In this document: one piece after another, positions 1 through 7,015 of the stretch
Layout: each line of letters starts with the position of its first letter
Position numbering within the stretch: position 1 is the stretch's first letter
Source of the DNA: Candidatus Latescibacterota bacterium
GTDB taxonomy: Bacteria > Eisenbacteria > RBG-16-71-46 > SZUA-252
Length of the DNA stretch: 11,814 nt
Direction of reading: 5' to 3'
Assembly (NCBI GenBank): GCA_016207265.1
Contig: JACQPZ010000039.1
Span: forward strand, 1-11,814
Translations under genes and position numbers: made by a program
Notes under the pieces: model-generated
The model's database searches: none
Told to the model about the DNA's origin: nothing
Seen by the model: only the letters and a program-made list of their open reading frames with translations

Positions 1-246
1 GTAGAGCATGAATCCCAGGATCCCCGGCACCACAAGGTCCCAGTTCCTCGCGGTGTCGCCGAAGAGCGGCTCAATGAGATTGGGAACGAGCGTCTGATTG
101 AGCGTGATTCCGATGTAGTAGCCGAGCGAGACCCCCGCGAAGAGACTCTCCGCGAAACGGAAAAACGGGTTGTCCTTATAGAGAAACGTGAGGCACGCGA
201 GCGTGAGGAGCGCCGCGATCCAGACGCCGATATCGGGGTGCGCCAT
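1..246 (-). CDS. Partial conserved membrane protein, fourth gene of the DUF6754 cluster
   Basis: This is the first 82 codons of a gene that runs off the left edge; the C-terminus is missing. Seen: the ATG lies 3 nt after the stop of the 291-aa gene, with a G-rich stretch (GGGGGG) about 10 nt upstream as ribosome binding site. The protein starts MAHPDIGVW and has hydrophobic segments at about residues 8-22 and 33-55, and a third beginning near residue 70. A motif LYKDNPFFRFAE followed by GVSLGYY lies between and in the first two segments. From memory, similar motifs occur in uncharacterised membrane proteins encoded beside DUF6754 genes; I cannot name a function. Inferred: a multi-pass inner-membrane subunit co-translated with the three genes before it. 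Both the reading frame and the start are well supported by the gene packing. Confidence 0.8.
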   Translation of the reverse strand, partial: MAHPDIGVWIAALLTLACLTFLYKDNPFFRFAESLFAGVSLGYYIGITLNQTLVPNLIEPLFGDTARNWDLVVPGILGFMLY

Positions 247-249
247 CGG

Positions 250-1125
250 TCAGGCCCCCCGCCGTTTCATCCGGCTCTTCATGTACGCGAGATTCCCGAC
301 GAGGATGAAGACGAGGATCACGGTATGGATCACGGTCTGGCCGTCCATCCCCTTCGTCGCCGTGAAGGTGTGCGTCGTCCGGTAGAACCCGGCCAGCTCG
401 GGGTGCCGGCTCGCGAGGAGCTTCTCGTACTCCGCCGCGCCCTTCATCCCGCCGAGAATGCCGACGAGCTGGCCGGCATTGAGATACGCGTAGTACTTGG
501 GCGCGCTCACCGCGGTGGGACCGATGATCACCGGCGTCCCGATCTGCGCGCGGACCTGGGTGATCCACCACTCGCCGATCGTGCCCGTCGCGACGGTGAC
601 GATCACCTTCACGTGCCGGATGTCGGGAACGTCCCGCATGAGCGGAAGCTCGCCGATCGGCCTCCCGTTCGCATCGGTTGGGAACGCGCCGGAGATGTCC
701 TCGCCGAGCCGCCTCATGACCGCCGCCGCACCGTCCTTGTAGCCGAGGTTCACGTAGTCCTCGCCGTAGCGTAGACCCGGGAACTCGGCATTCAACTTGG
801 CGAGCACGTTGTTCGCGATCCCGAGCGCGCCCAGGGGATAGAGCGCGGTCACGACGACCCGCACCTTCTTGAGGAAGCACTGGCGCATGACCGCCTCGGC
901 CATCGGGTCGTTTTCCGGCGCCGAGGAAGGGCCGTAGTCGAACGAGATCCACACCACGTCCCCGGGCGTGAGGGCCTCGATGTACTCGAACGCCGAGCGC
1001 GTGGGACCGCTCGTCGTGACGGGGAGCCCGATCGGAAACACGATCGGCGTCGCGACGCTGAGCAGGACGAGTAGGAAGATCCACCGGCGGTCCAGGCCCA
1101 GGAGCTTCTCGACGAACCCCGCCAC
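250..1125 (-). CDS. Membrane-anchored protein with one alpha/beta-type domain between two TM helices
   Basis: 291 aa, not assigned to a named family. Seen: the GTG start is 1 nt after the stop of the preceding gene, with a strong ribosome binding site (AAGGGGGAG) that is also the end of that gene. There is one membrane helix at about 14-33 and another at about 264-283; a soluble domain of about 200 residues lies between. Charged ends (N-terminal LDRRW, C-terminal KSRMKRRG) suggest both termini are cytoplasmic and the domain lies outside the membrane. Conserved-looking segments are ISFDYGPSSAPEND (60-73), EAVMR (77-81), KKVRVVV (86-92), RYGED (119-123), TIGEWW (182-187) and IGTPVIIGP (195-203). 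Several of these line up at the same spacing with the neighbouring DUF6754 protein, so the two may be paralogues. Role inferred only as a subunit of a membrane complex. It does not look like an ordinary transporter or a recognisable enzyme. Confidence 0.85.
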   Translation of the reverse strand: MAGFVEKLLGLDRRWIFLLVLLSVATPIVFPIGLPVTTSGPTRSAFEYIEALTPGDVVWISFDYGPSSAPENDPMAEAVMRQCFLKKVRVVVTALYPLGALGIANNVLAKLNAEFPGLRYGEDYVNLGYKDGAAAVMRRLGEDISGAFPTDANGRPIGELPLMRDVPDIRHVKVIVTVATGTIGEWWITQVRAQIGTPVIIGPTAVSAPKYYAYLNAGQLVGILGGMKGAAEYEKLLASRHPELAGFYRTTHTFTATKGMDGQTVIHTVILVFILVGNLAYMKSRMKRRGA

Positions 1126-1126
1126 G

Positions 1127-1927
1127 CTACTCCCCCTTCCCCACGCCCAGGTATCCCCGTTCGATCCCGAGTATGACCCGGATGGCCATCGAGGCCGCGC
1201 CGAGCGCCGCGCCGATGATGATCCCGGACTGGGCCGCGCCGTTCGGCGTGTCCATGATCCACTCGGTCAGCTTCCCCAATGCCTGGCTCGCCCCCGCGGC
1301 GGCGGGTTGGAGCGGCGGAAACGGCGCGGCGAGGAACTCGAGCAGCGGAACCCGGCCCGCCATGACGAGACCGCCCGCGAGGAGGAGGATGGACGCTTCC
1401 GTATTCCGCGCCCGGAACGCGCGGAAGGCCGCTGAGGCCATGAAGAATGCGAGCAGGGCGAAGATCGTGGACTGAAGCGGCTGGAAGAAATGGTCCGTGA
1501 TCCACTGGAACGGGGTGGCGGATCCGTCGGGCCTGTATCCGATCCCCTGCCGGGACACGGCGCCGTACACTCCGAGCCCTCCGGTGACGAACAGGCCCGT
1601 CAGGAGCACCGCAGAAAAGGGCCATCCCTTTTCCCGACGCCGGATCCGGCGGAGGCTGTTCTGGAGGACGTTCACGACCCCCAGGAGCAGCGCGAACGCG
1701 TACACGATGATCAGCCATTGATCGAGTCTCGGGCTCATCCCGGTCTGTCCCGACAGGAATTGCTTCGGGATGTAGAGCGAGAGGATCGGGATGACCCCCG
1801 CGAAGACTCCGATCAGGATCGGAATGCGCGTCCGAAGCGCCGACGCCTGGAGCCCCATCACGATCCCAGCGATGGGGATGAGGGCGAACAGCACGACGAG
1901 CGCGACGCGGCCGAACTCGAGGTTCAT
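1127..1927 (-). CDS. Polytopic membrane protein of the DUF6754 cluster (about 7 TM)
   Basis: 266 aa, no family recognised. Seen: hydrophobic segments at about 8-26, 36-53, 71-88, 104-123, 153-171, 178-196 and 233-254, with Arg/Lys-rich loops at 92-100 (RRIRRREK) and 168-174 between helices. A longer polar stretch at 124-150 and a Pro/Ala-rich one at 200-215 break up the helices. The ATG overlaps the stop of the DUF6754 gene in an ATGA arrangement, which points to translational coupling. No catalytic motif, no ATP-binding site and no transporter signature is visible. Inferred: the main membrane-embedded subunit of the putative complex, with the two single-domain proteins on either side as partners. 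Confidence 0.85.
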   Translation of the reverse strand: MNLEFGRVALVVLFALIPIAGIVMGLQASALRTRIPILIGVFAGVIPILSLYIPKQFLSGQTGMSPRLDQWLIIVYAFALLLGVVNVLQNSLRRIRRREKGWPFSAVLLTGLFVTGGLGVYGAVSRQGIGYRPDGSATPFQWITDHFFQPLQSTIFALLAFFMASAAFRAFRARNTEASILLLAGGLVMAGRVPLLEFLAAPFPPLQPAAAGASQALGKLTEWIMDTPNGAAQSGIIIGAALGAASMAIRVILGIERGYLGVGKGE

Positions 1928-3153
1928 CGGGTCTTGAAGATCTCCGCGCTCCAGGGGATTCCGATGCTCGCCGCGACGATGCCCAGGAATCCGAGGAGCA
2001 TGATGATGCCCTTGGCGATGTCCTGGCCGCGCATCGATCCGAGGAGGACCGGCTCCCGAGTCAGATAGGCGCTCGCCGCATACAGCTCCTCACCGATCAG
2101 CGTGTAGTCGCACGTGGCGACGAAGAACGGTAGCTGGGTCGGGTCCGCCTGGCCCGCGATCTGGATCGCGCCCGTCGACTGGCCGGTCTCGGCGAGGATG
2201 AGCGATTCGGCGAAGAAATATCCCACGAGGAAGATCGCCGCCGGCCGCTCCCGCACCATCCGGGCCGCCACCGCCGCCGTGTATGCGAACTGGTCGTACG
2301 TGATGTAATTCACCATCTCCTCACGGAAGAGATCCGGCCTTCCCTCGGAGAGATAGGCGGCCCGCACGACCTCTCGCGCCGCGGCGAACGTGAGGGGATC
2401 TCTGTTCGGGACGTCGAGATCGGCTCCGTAGCGGGCGGTCGCGCCCGCCACGTGGCTCAGGATCGCGACCGAGGCGATCGTCTGGATGTCGTCCATGCTC
2501 TGGATCCCCGGCACATAGAGCACCTTCTTCCCGATCTCCGTCGCGCGTCCGATCGCCTCGTCGATCGCGTTCAAGCCCGCGATGCGGCGGATGAAGATCT
2601 TCTTCCCCGACCGCGCGGCCGAGATCGAGCCCAGGATGAGGCAGATGAAGAGGATGTTCGCGATCAGGGAGTTGGTCCGCTCGAGCCGGAACCAGTTGTC
2701 GTGGGACGCCACGGGATCGCTCACGAGCGGCGGGCCGGAGGCGCCCGCGATTCCCATGGTGTCGGGGGTCGACGCCGATACCAGCCTGATCTCGTAGCGG
2801 TAGACTTCCTTGTCCTTCGCCGAGGAATCGACGTAGCGCTGGGCGCCCGGCTCCACCGTCGCGATGTCCTTCCAGTCGTACGCGGGCGGCTCCGCGCGGC
2901 GGATCTGGATCCGCGCGTCCGGAGGAAGCGCGGGAGGGATCTTCCACGTGACGAGGATCGCGTTGCCCGTGTCGCCGGGGCGGTCCTTTGCCGCGAATTC
3001 GGTCGGCGCGGGAAGCTCGGGTCCGGGCGGCACCGCGGTTTCGGGGGCGCGCGCCGACGCCCGGGGAGGGATCGCGAGAAGAAGCGACGCGATCAGCGGC
3101 GCTGCGGGGAGCATCCTTCGTGCGAGCACGTGGCCCAAAGCGCCGGTTCGCAT
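1924..3153 (-). CDS. DUF6754 domain protein with signal peptide and FN3-like domain
   Basis: 409 aa, first gene of the cluster. Seen in order: Arg-containing N-terminus and hydrophobic core (about 14-30) as signal peptide or anchor; Pro-rich linker (38-55); an FN3-like beta domain (about 55-128, with LVTWKIP, IQIRRAEP and YRYEIRLVS); a membrane helix at 161-180; a DUF6754-type domain at about 183-370 (KKIFIRRIAGLNAIDEAIGR, KKVLYVPGI, RYGADLDV, LIGEELYAA); and a last helix at 382-402. Positive residues after the 161-180 helix (RSGKKIFIRR) would put the DUF6754 domain in the cytoplasm and FN3 outside. The family is of unknown function, and I recognise it from memory. The ATG at 3153 has no purine-rich site before it; an in-frame ATG at 3114 is an alternative start that would shorten the signal n-region. 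Overlaps the next gene by 4 nt. Confidence 0.85.
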   Translation of the reverse strand: MRTGALGHVLARRMLPAAPLIASLLLAIPPRASARAPETAVPPGPELPAPTEFAAKDRPGDTGNAILVTWKIPPALPPDARIQIRRAEPPAYDWKDIATVEPGAQRYVDSSAKDKEVYRYEIRLVSASTPDTMGIAGASGPPLVSDPVASHDNWFRLERTNSLIANILFICLILGSISAARSGKKIFIRRIAGLNAIDEAIGRATEIGKKVLYVPGIQSMDDIQTIASVAILSHVAGATARYGADLDVPNRDPLTFAAAREVVRAAYLSEGRPDLFREEMVNYITYDQFAYTAAVAARMVRERPAAIFLVGYFFAESLILAETGQSTGAIQIAGQADPTQLPFFVATCDYTLIGEELYAASAYLTREPVLLGSMRGQDIAKGIIMLLGFLGIVAASIGIPWSAEIFKTR

Positions 3154-3160
3154 CGGCGGG

Positions 3161-3190
3161 AGACTAGGAGAGCTTCACCGAGGGTGTCAA
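3161..3190 (-). promoter_or_regulatory. Candidate promoter for the DUF6754 cluster, close to leaderless
   Basis: On the minus strand a perfect TTGACA (3185-3190) overlaps the TGA stop of the methyltransferase gene. After 18 nt comes TAGTCT (3161-3166), a weak -10 box of the TANNNT form. Only 7 nt separate this from the ATG at 3153, so transcription would begin at or next to the start codon. The 33-nt gap has no Shine-Dalgarno sequence near that ATG, which fits a leaderless start. The -35 is good and the -10 poor, so read-through from the upstream genes remains possible. Confidence 0.35.
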
Positions 3191-4197
3191 CACGGGTTTT
3201 CTGTGGGTTTTCTGCCCCTGAGCCTCATGATCGGCCACACGAAGACGGAGAGCACTCGCCATCGCATGCAGAAGAACCGAAGCACGTCCTTCACCCACTG
3301 GCGCGGGTGGACCTCGATTCCCCTGGAGAAAAACGCGGGCAATAGCTCGGGCTCGAGCCCCGCGTCGCGGAACTTCCCCATGAGCCAGAAGGGATTCAGC
3401 TCCCGCTCGGGGTACTGGCCGTCCAGGGGATGGCGGTAGCGGAACGCGGGACGGGCCGTGACCGACCGCTTCGATCGGTACTCGCGCGCCGCAGCCAGAA
3501 CCTCCTCCGCGACCAGGCCGCGTGTGAGCCGGACCGCTTCCAGAAGCTCGTTTCCCACGAGCTGGGGGACGTGCTCGCCGATATAGGCGCGGCGTGCGGC
3601 GAAGTAGGGCCCGTCGGGCTCCGCTTCCATCTGCCGCCAACCGCGCCGACGCCTCGCCCTCGCCGGGAGGTAGAGCGAGTTGTTCTCGTCGCTCAGGAAG
3701 AAGATCCCCCCCGGGCGGAGCAGGCGGTGCGCCTCCTCGAGGAAGCCCTCCAGGTCGCGGACGTGCGATAGGACGCAGTTCGCCATGACCCCGTCGAAGC
3801 TCTCGGAGGGAAGCTGCATGGCGATCCCGTCCCCGTATCTCGATTCGAAGTTGGCCATCGGCGGGTCCATCCGCTCCGCGAGATAGCGACCCACGGCGAC
3901 CATGTCGTGGTCGATCTCCGTCGCCACGACCCGCCGCGCGCCGTAGATCGCGACGAGCAGGGCCTCGAGCCCGAAACCCGCCCCGAGATCCAGGACGTCG
4001 CGCCCTTCGGCCTCGAGATAGAGGTACATGTCCCGCGCCTTCTGGAAGAGATGCTCGATCCGGGCGGGATTGCGGAGGATGCGGAGATACGAGTAGTAGG
4101 TGAGGAAGTATCCGGGGAACTGCGCGCGGATCCCGGCGTCGCTCTGCATGAGGATCGCGCGGAGCGAAGCGAGGCGGCGCTCGAGCAAACCCGCCAC
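3187..4197 (-). CDS. Class I SAM-dependent methyltransferase
   Basis: 336 aa. Seen: SAM-binding motif I VLDLGAGFG (68-76), the acidic end of strand 2 in VATEID (91-96), an acidic residue in YGDGIAM (121-127), motif SFDGVMANCVLSHV (133-146) and LLRPGGIFFLSDEN (159-172), the usual order in Methyltransf_11/25 enzymes. The C-terminal half (about 175-336) is longer than the minimal fold, Arg-rich at 180-188, and ends in a hydrophobic and basic stretch (about 303-330) that may bind the membrane or substrate. The substrate cannot be told. The GTG start lies 16 nt after the sigma-54 activator's stop with no clear ribosome binding site; an in-frame ATG at codon 17 (4149) is an alternative. A 9-bp repeat, CCGCCACTA, occurs at 4191-4199 and 4208-4216 over this junction. 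Probably co-transcribed with the activator gene. Confidence 0.88.
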   Translation of the reverse strand: MAGLLERRLASLRAILMQSDAGIRAQFPGYFLTYYSYLRILRNPARIEHLFQKARDMYLYLEAEGRDVLDLGAGFGLEALLVAIYGARRVVATEIDHDMVAVGRYLAERMDPPMANFESRYGDGIAMQLPSESFDGVMANCVLSHVRDLEGFLEEAHRLLRPGGIFFLSDENNSLYLPARARRRRGWRQMEAEPDGPYFAARRAYIGEHVPQLVGNELLEAVRLTRGLVAEEVLAAAREYRSKRSVTARPAFRYRHPLDGQYPERELNPFWLMGKFRDAGLEPELLPAFFSRGIEVHPRQWVKDVLRFFCMRWRVLSVFVWPIMRLRGRKPTENPC

Positions 4198-4213
4198 TAA
4201 GCGATGTCCGCCA

Positions 4214-5896
4214 CTACCCGGCCGGTTCGTTCAGGATCCGCGACCGGCGGATCCCGTGCGAGTTCATCCGATTGTGAAGGTGCTGGCGGCTCACGCCGAG
4301 GGCGCGTGCTGCCCGGGAGACGTTTTGGTCGCACTGGCGCAGCGCCTCGCGGATCGTGTCGGCCTCGACGGCGTCCAGCGTCTCGCGCAGCGAATGCTGC
4401 CCGTCCCAGCGGCGCGTGACGGGAGCGCCGAGCCCGAAGAGCGACGGATCGAGCGCCGCGCCGTCGTCGGCGAGCGCCACGGCGCGGGCCATGGCGTTCT
4501 CCAGCTCGCGGACGTTCCCCGGCCACGGATGCCGCAGCAGGACCTCCCGCGACTCGGGCGTGAGGCCCCGGAGCTTCTTTTGCTGCTGCTTCCCGAACTG
4601 GTCGAGGAAATGCTGCGCCAGGAGCAGCACATCGTCGCCGCGCTCGCGGAGCGGCGGCACGTCGATCGGGACCACGTTCAGCCGGTAGAAGAGATCCTGG
4701 CGGAACCGGCCCGCATCCACTTCGGCTTTGAGGTCGCGATTCGTGGCGGCGATGATCCGGACCTCGACTTTGCGCGAGATGGTGTCTCCCACGCGGCGGA
4801 TCTGCCCGTCCTGGAGGACCCGGAGCAGCTTTACTTGTAGAGAGGCCGGCATCTCGCCCACCTCGTCCAGGAAGATCGTGCCGCCGTCGGCCGCCTCGAA
4901 GAGGCCGATCCGGTCCTCGGTCGCTCCGGTGAACGCGCCTTTCTTGTACCCGAAGAGCTCGCTCTCGAGCAGATTCTCGGGAAGCGCTCCGCAATTCACC
5001 GCGATGAAGTTCTTCTCGCGGCGCGGGCCGTTCATGTGGATCGCGCGCGCGATCAGCTCCTTCCCGGTGCCCGTCTCCCCGTGGATGAGCACCGAGACCG
5101 GGGTCGGAATCACCTTTTCCAAGAGCTCGATCACCCGCAGCATCTTGGGGCTTCGGCCCACGAGGAGCCCGTAGCGGAAGTCCTCCTTGAGCGCGCGACG
5201 GAGATTCTGGTTCTCGATCTCGAGGCGGCTCTTCGAGTCCTTCAGCGTCTCATGCATCCTCGCGTTCTCGAGCGCGACGGCGCAGAGCGCGGCGAACCCT
5301 TCGAGGAGCGTGATGCTGTCGGGCGTGAACTCATGGGTGATCGAATGGGAGTCGATGTAGAGGACGCCGAGCACGCGCCCCGAGCTGAGGATGGGCAGCG
5401 CGACGACGGTCCGGAGCGAAAGCTCGCGAACGCTCTTGCGGTCTTGGAAGAGCGACGAGCCGACCGCGTCGGGAACCCACACCGTCTCCCGCCGGTGGGC
5501 CGCCTCCTCGGCGATGCCCCACGAAATCTGGAACTCGTCCGGCGGGAGCGTGCTCTCATCCTTGTTCCGCGCGACCTCGAAATGCAGTCTCCCGTCGTCG
5601 CGCATCAGCATCAGGAACCCCCGATCGGCGTCTGCGATCTGGATGACCGCGTCGACGACGCGCACGAGAAGCTCGTTCAGATCGAGGGTGCCCGTGATGG
5701 ATCGCGCCGCTTGGAGGACGTGCGTGATGCGGTCGAGATCGGATGCGGCGCGTGTTCGGGAAGGTGATCGTGGTTCAGCGAGGAGTTCGCGTTCCCACTG
5801 CGTCAGGCCGCGGCTGAGTCGTTCGAGAGGGTCGATCTCCGGCATTTCCGACGCGCTGGGATCCTTCTGATGGGACGGATCTTGGCGCTGCGTCAT
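4214..5896 (-). CDS. Sigma-54-dependent transcriptional activator (GAF, AAA+, Fis HTH)
   Basis: 560 aa from the chosen start. Known role of the family: ATP-driven remodelling of sigma-54 RNA polymerase from an upstream enhancer. Seen: a polar N-terminal region (1-50), GAF sensor domain (about 55-213), a likely coiled-coil linker (213-236), AAA+ domain (about 244-470) with Walker A GETGTGKE (273-280), the sigma-54 contact loop GAFTGA (320-325), Walker B GGTIFLDE (338-345), AATNRDL (384-389 region) and FRQDLFYRLNVVPI (398-411). A Fis-type helix-turn-helix sits at about 523-550 (VSRAARALGVSRQHLHNRM). All key residues are present, so it should be active. No receiver domain exists, so control probably comes from a ligand or redox signal at the GAF domain rather than phosphorylation. 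Start: this ATG has a GGGTGG site upstream; the frame is open 13 codons further, but that start lacks support. Target genes are not evident. Confidence 0.95.
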   Translation of the reverse strand: MTQRQDPSHQKDPSASEMPEIDPLERLSRGLTQWERELLAEPRSPSRTRAASDLDRITHVLQAARSITGTLDLNELLVRVVDAVIQIADADRGFLMLMRDDGRLHFEVARNKDESTLPPDEFQISWGIAEEAAHRRETVWVPDAVGSSLFQDRKSVRELSLRTVVALPILSSGRVLGVLYIDSHSITHEFTPDSITLLEGFAALCAVALENARMHETLKDSKSRLEIENQNLRRALKEDFRYGLLVGRSPKMLRVIELLEKVIPTPVSVLIHGETGTGKELIARAIHMNGPRREKNFIAVNCGALPENLLESELFGYKKGAFTGATEDRIGLFEAADGGTIFLDEVGEMPASLQVKLLRVLQDGQIRRVGDTISRKVEVRIIAATNRDLKAEVDAGRFRQDLFYRLNVVPIDVPPLRERGDDVLLLAQHFLDQFGKQQQKKLRGLTPESREVLLRHPWPGNVRELENAMARAVALADDGAALDPSLFGLGAPVTRRWDGQHSLRETLDAVEADTIREALRQCDQNVSRAARALGVSRQHLHNRMNSHGIRRSRILNEPAG

Positions 5897-5913
5897 GGTT
5901 CCACCCACCCCTT

Positions 5914-5933
5914 GTTGGCCCCGGCAGGGCAAC
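5914..5933 (-). other. Imperfect hairpin in the leader of the activator mRNA
   Basis: In the predicted 5' leader, GTTG pairs with CAAC at the ends of this 20-nt segment, followed by one C/C mismatch and then CC with GG and a T-G wobble around a short GC-rich loop. It ends 17 nt before the start codon, next to the ribosome binding site, so it could modulate translation. It is short and may be chance in GC-rich DNA. Confidence 0.25.
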
Positions 5934-5961
5934 ATTGCGCTGCGACTGCTTGTGCCATGCC

Positions 5962-5990
5962 AAGATACAACTGTAAAAAGCCTTTGTCAA
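5962..5990 (-). promoter_or_regulatory. Near-consensus sigma-70 promoter for the sigma-54 activator gene
   Basis: On the minus strand TTGACA (5985-5990) and TATCTT (5962-5967) are separated by exactly 17 nt. The spacer is AT-rich (CTTTTTACAG), unlike the surrounding DNA. The expected transcription start is near 5955, giving a leader of about 55-60 nt with a Shine-Dalgarno GGGTGG before the ATG at 5896. The -35 box overlaps the TGA stop of the upstream phosphosugar transferase gene, so activator expression is probably separate from the polysaccharide genes. Confidence 0.75.
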
Positions 5991-7015
5991 GTGACGAACT
6001 GGATGGTGGGACGGATACGTCTCAGAAAGAGCCCGAAAACGGCATACCCTAGCGCAGAAACGCATAGCGCGCCGACGATTGACAAGGGATCGGAACGCCC
6101 CCAAACCCAGACGCCCACGATCCCGCCGAGACACACGGCCAGGCTGACGACACCCATCGTTCCCCATGGACCCAGAACGGTGCGGAGGCGGTGCGTGGTG
6201 TGGTCAACGCTCCCGGCCGTAACGGGCCGGCGGCCGAGGATCCGGTCCACCACGACGAAGGTCACGTCGAAGAGCGGGTACGAGAGGATCAGGAGCAGGG
6301 CGGCGACGTGCGGCCACGTGGCGCCGCCTTCGAGCGACTGGAGCGCGAGCGCCGCGAGCGCGAACCCCAGGAGATGGCTCCCCGCGTCGCCCAGGAAGAT
6401 CCGAGCGGGCGGCGCGTTGAAGACGAGGAATCCCCCGCAGGCGCCGACCAGCCCCCAGGCCACGGCCAGATGGACCGGCGCGCCGCGGATGAGGCCGAGC
6501 GCGACGAACCCGCACGCCGTGATCGGAACGAGCGCGCCGACCAGTCCGTCCATGTTGTCGAGGAAATTGATCGCATTGAGTAGCGTCACGACTCCGACGA
6601 GCGCGATCAGACCGAGCAGCGGATTGTGGCGCAGGGGCTCGACGTCGGTGCCCCACCACACGAGGCACGCGCCCGCGACGAGCTGCCATGCGAGCTTGTG
6701 CCCGGGACGGAGCGCACGGCGATCGTCGACCAGCCCGAGGGCGAGCGCGACGAAGGCTCCCGCGAGGAGACCCGGATGCGGAGGGGCGATCGCTGTGGAG
6801 GACAGGGCGCGCGCGAGAAGCGGGGCCGCGACGAGCGCTGCGGCGATCGCCACGCCCCCGAGGAGCGGCGTCGGCTCCGTGTGGGATTTCCGCGATGCCG
6901 GCTGGTCGAGATAGCCGGTGGCGCGCGCGAGGCGCCGGGCGAGGGGCGTGAAGACGAGGGCCGCGACGAAGGCGAGCGGCGCGACCACGAGGAGCGGGAG
7001 CGCCTCGCCCGTCAA
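5987..7015 (-). CDS. WecA/MraY-family polyprenyl-phosphate sugar-1-phosphate transferase
   Basis: 342 aa from the TTG start. Family reaction: transfer of a HexNAc-1-phosphate (in WecA, GlcNAc-1-P from UDP-GlcNAc) to undecaprenyl phosphate at the inner membrane, starting a lipid-linked glycan. Seen: about ten hydrophobic helices, the N-terminal motif DQPASRKSH...GG (37-54), the Asp pair in LGLVDDRRAL (93-102), NFLDNMDGL (150-158, the conserved Mg/catalytic loop), FLGDAGSHLLGF (207-218) and the late His motif DHTTHRL (271-277). The exact sugar cannot be read from sequence. Start choice: TTG overlaps the preceding gene's stop as TTGA (4 nt) and gives the usual family length. The frame continues upstream to 7165, but that part is hydrophilic, Arg-rich and lies inside the preceding gene, so it is unlikely to be used. 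Pairs with the glycosylphosphotransferase gene before it. Confidence 0.9.
   Translation of the reverse strand: MTGEALPLLVVAPLAFVAALVFTPLARRLARATGYLDQPASRKSHTEPTPLLGGVAIAAALVAAPLLARALSSTAIAPPHPGLLAGAFVALALGLVDDRRALRPGHKLAWQLVAGACLVWWGTDVEPLRHNPLLGLIALVGVVTLLNAINFLDNMDGLVGALVPITACGFVALGLIRGAPVHLAVAWGLVGACGGFLVFNAPPARIFLGDAGSHLLGFALAALALQSLEGGATWPHVAALLLILSYPLFDVTFVVVDRILGRRPVTAGSVDHTTHRLRTVLGPWGTMGVVSLAVCLGGIVGVWVWGRSDPLSIVGALCVSALGYAVFGLFLRRIRPTIQFVT

Noticed and set aside
176..1718. Open frames of about 290-300 codons on the minus strand in other frames than the 266-aa and 291-aa genes
   Set aside because: Their proteins are Arg/Gly/Pro/His-rich with no hydrophobic segments or motifs, as expected for shadow frames; the chosen frames give clean membrane proteins with tight junctions.
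2452..3345. A 297-codon plus-strand frame
   Set aside because: It lies opposite the DUF6754 gene and the end of the methyltransferase gene, has a low-complexity Arg/Asp/Glu composition and no motif.
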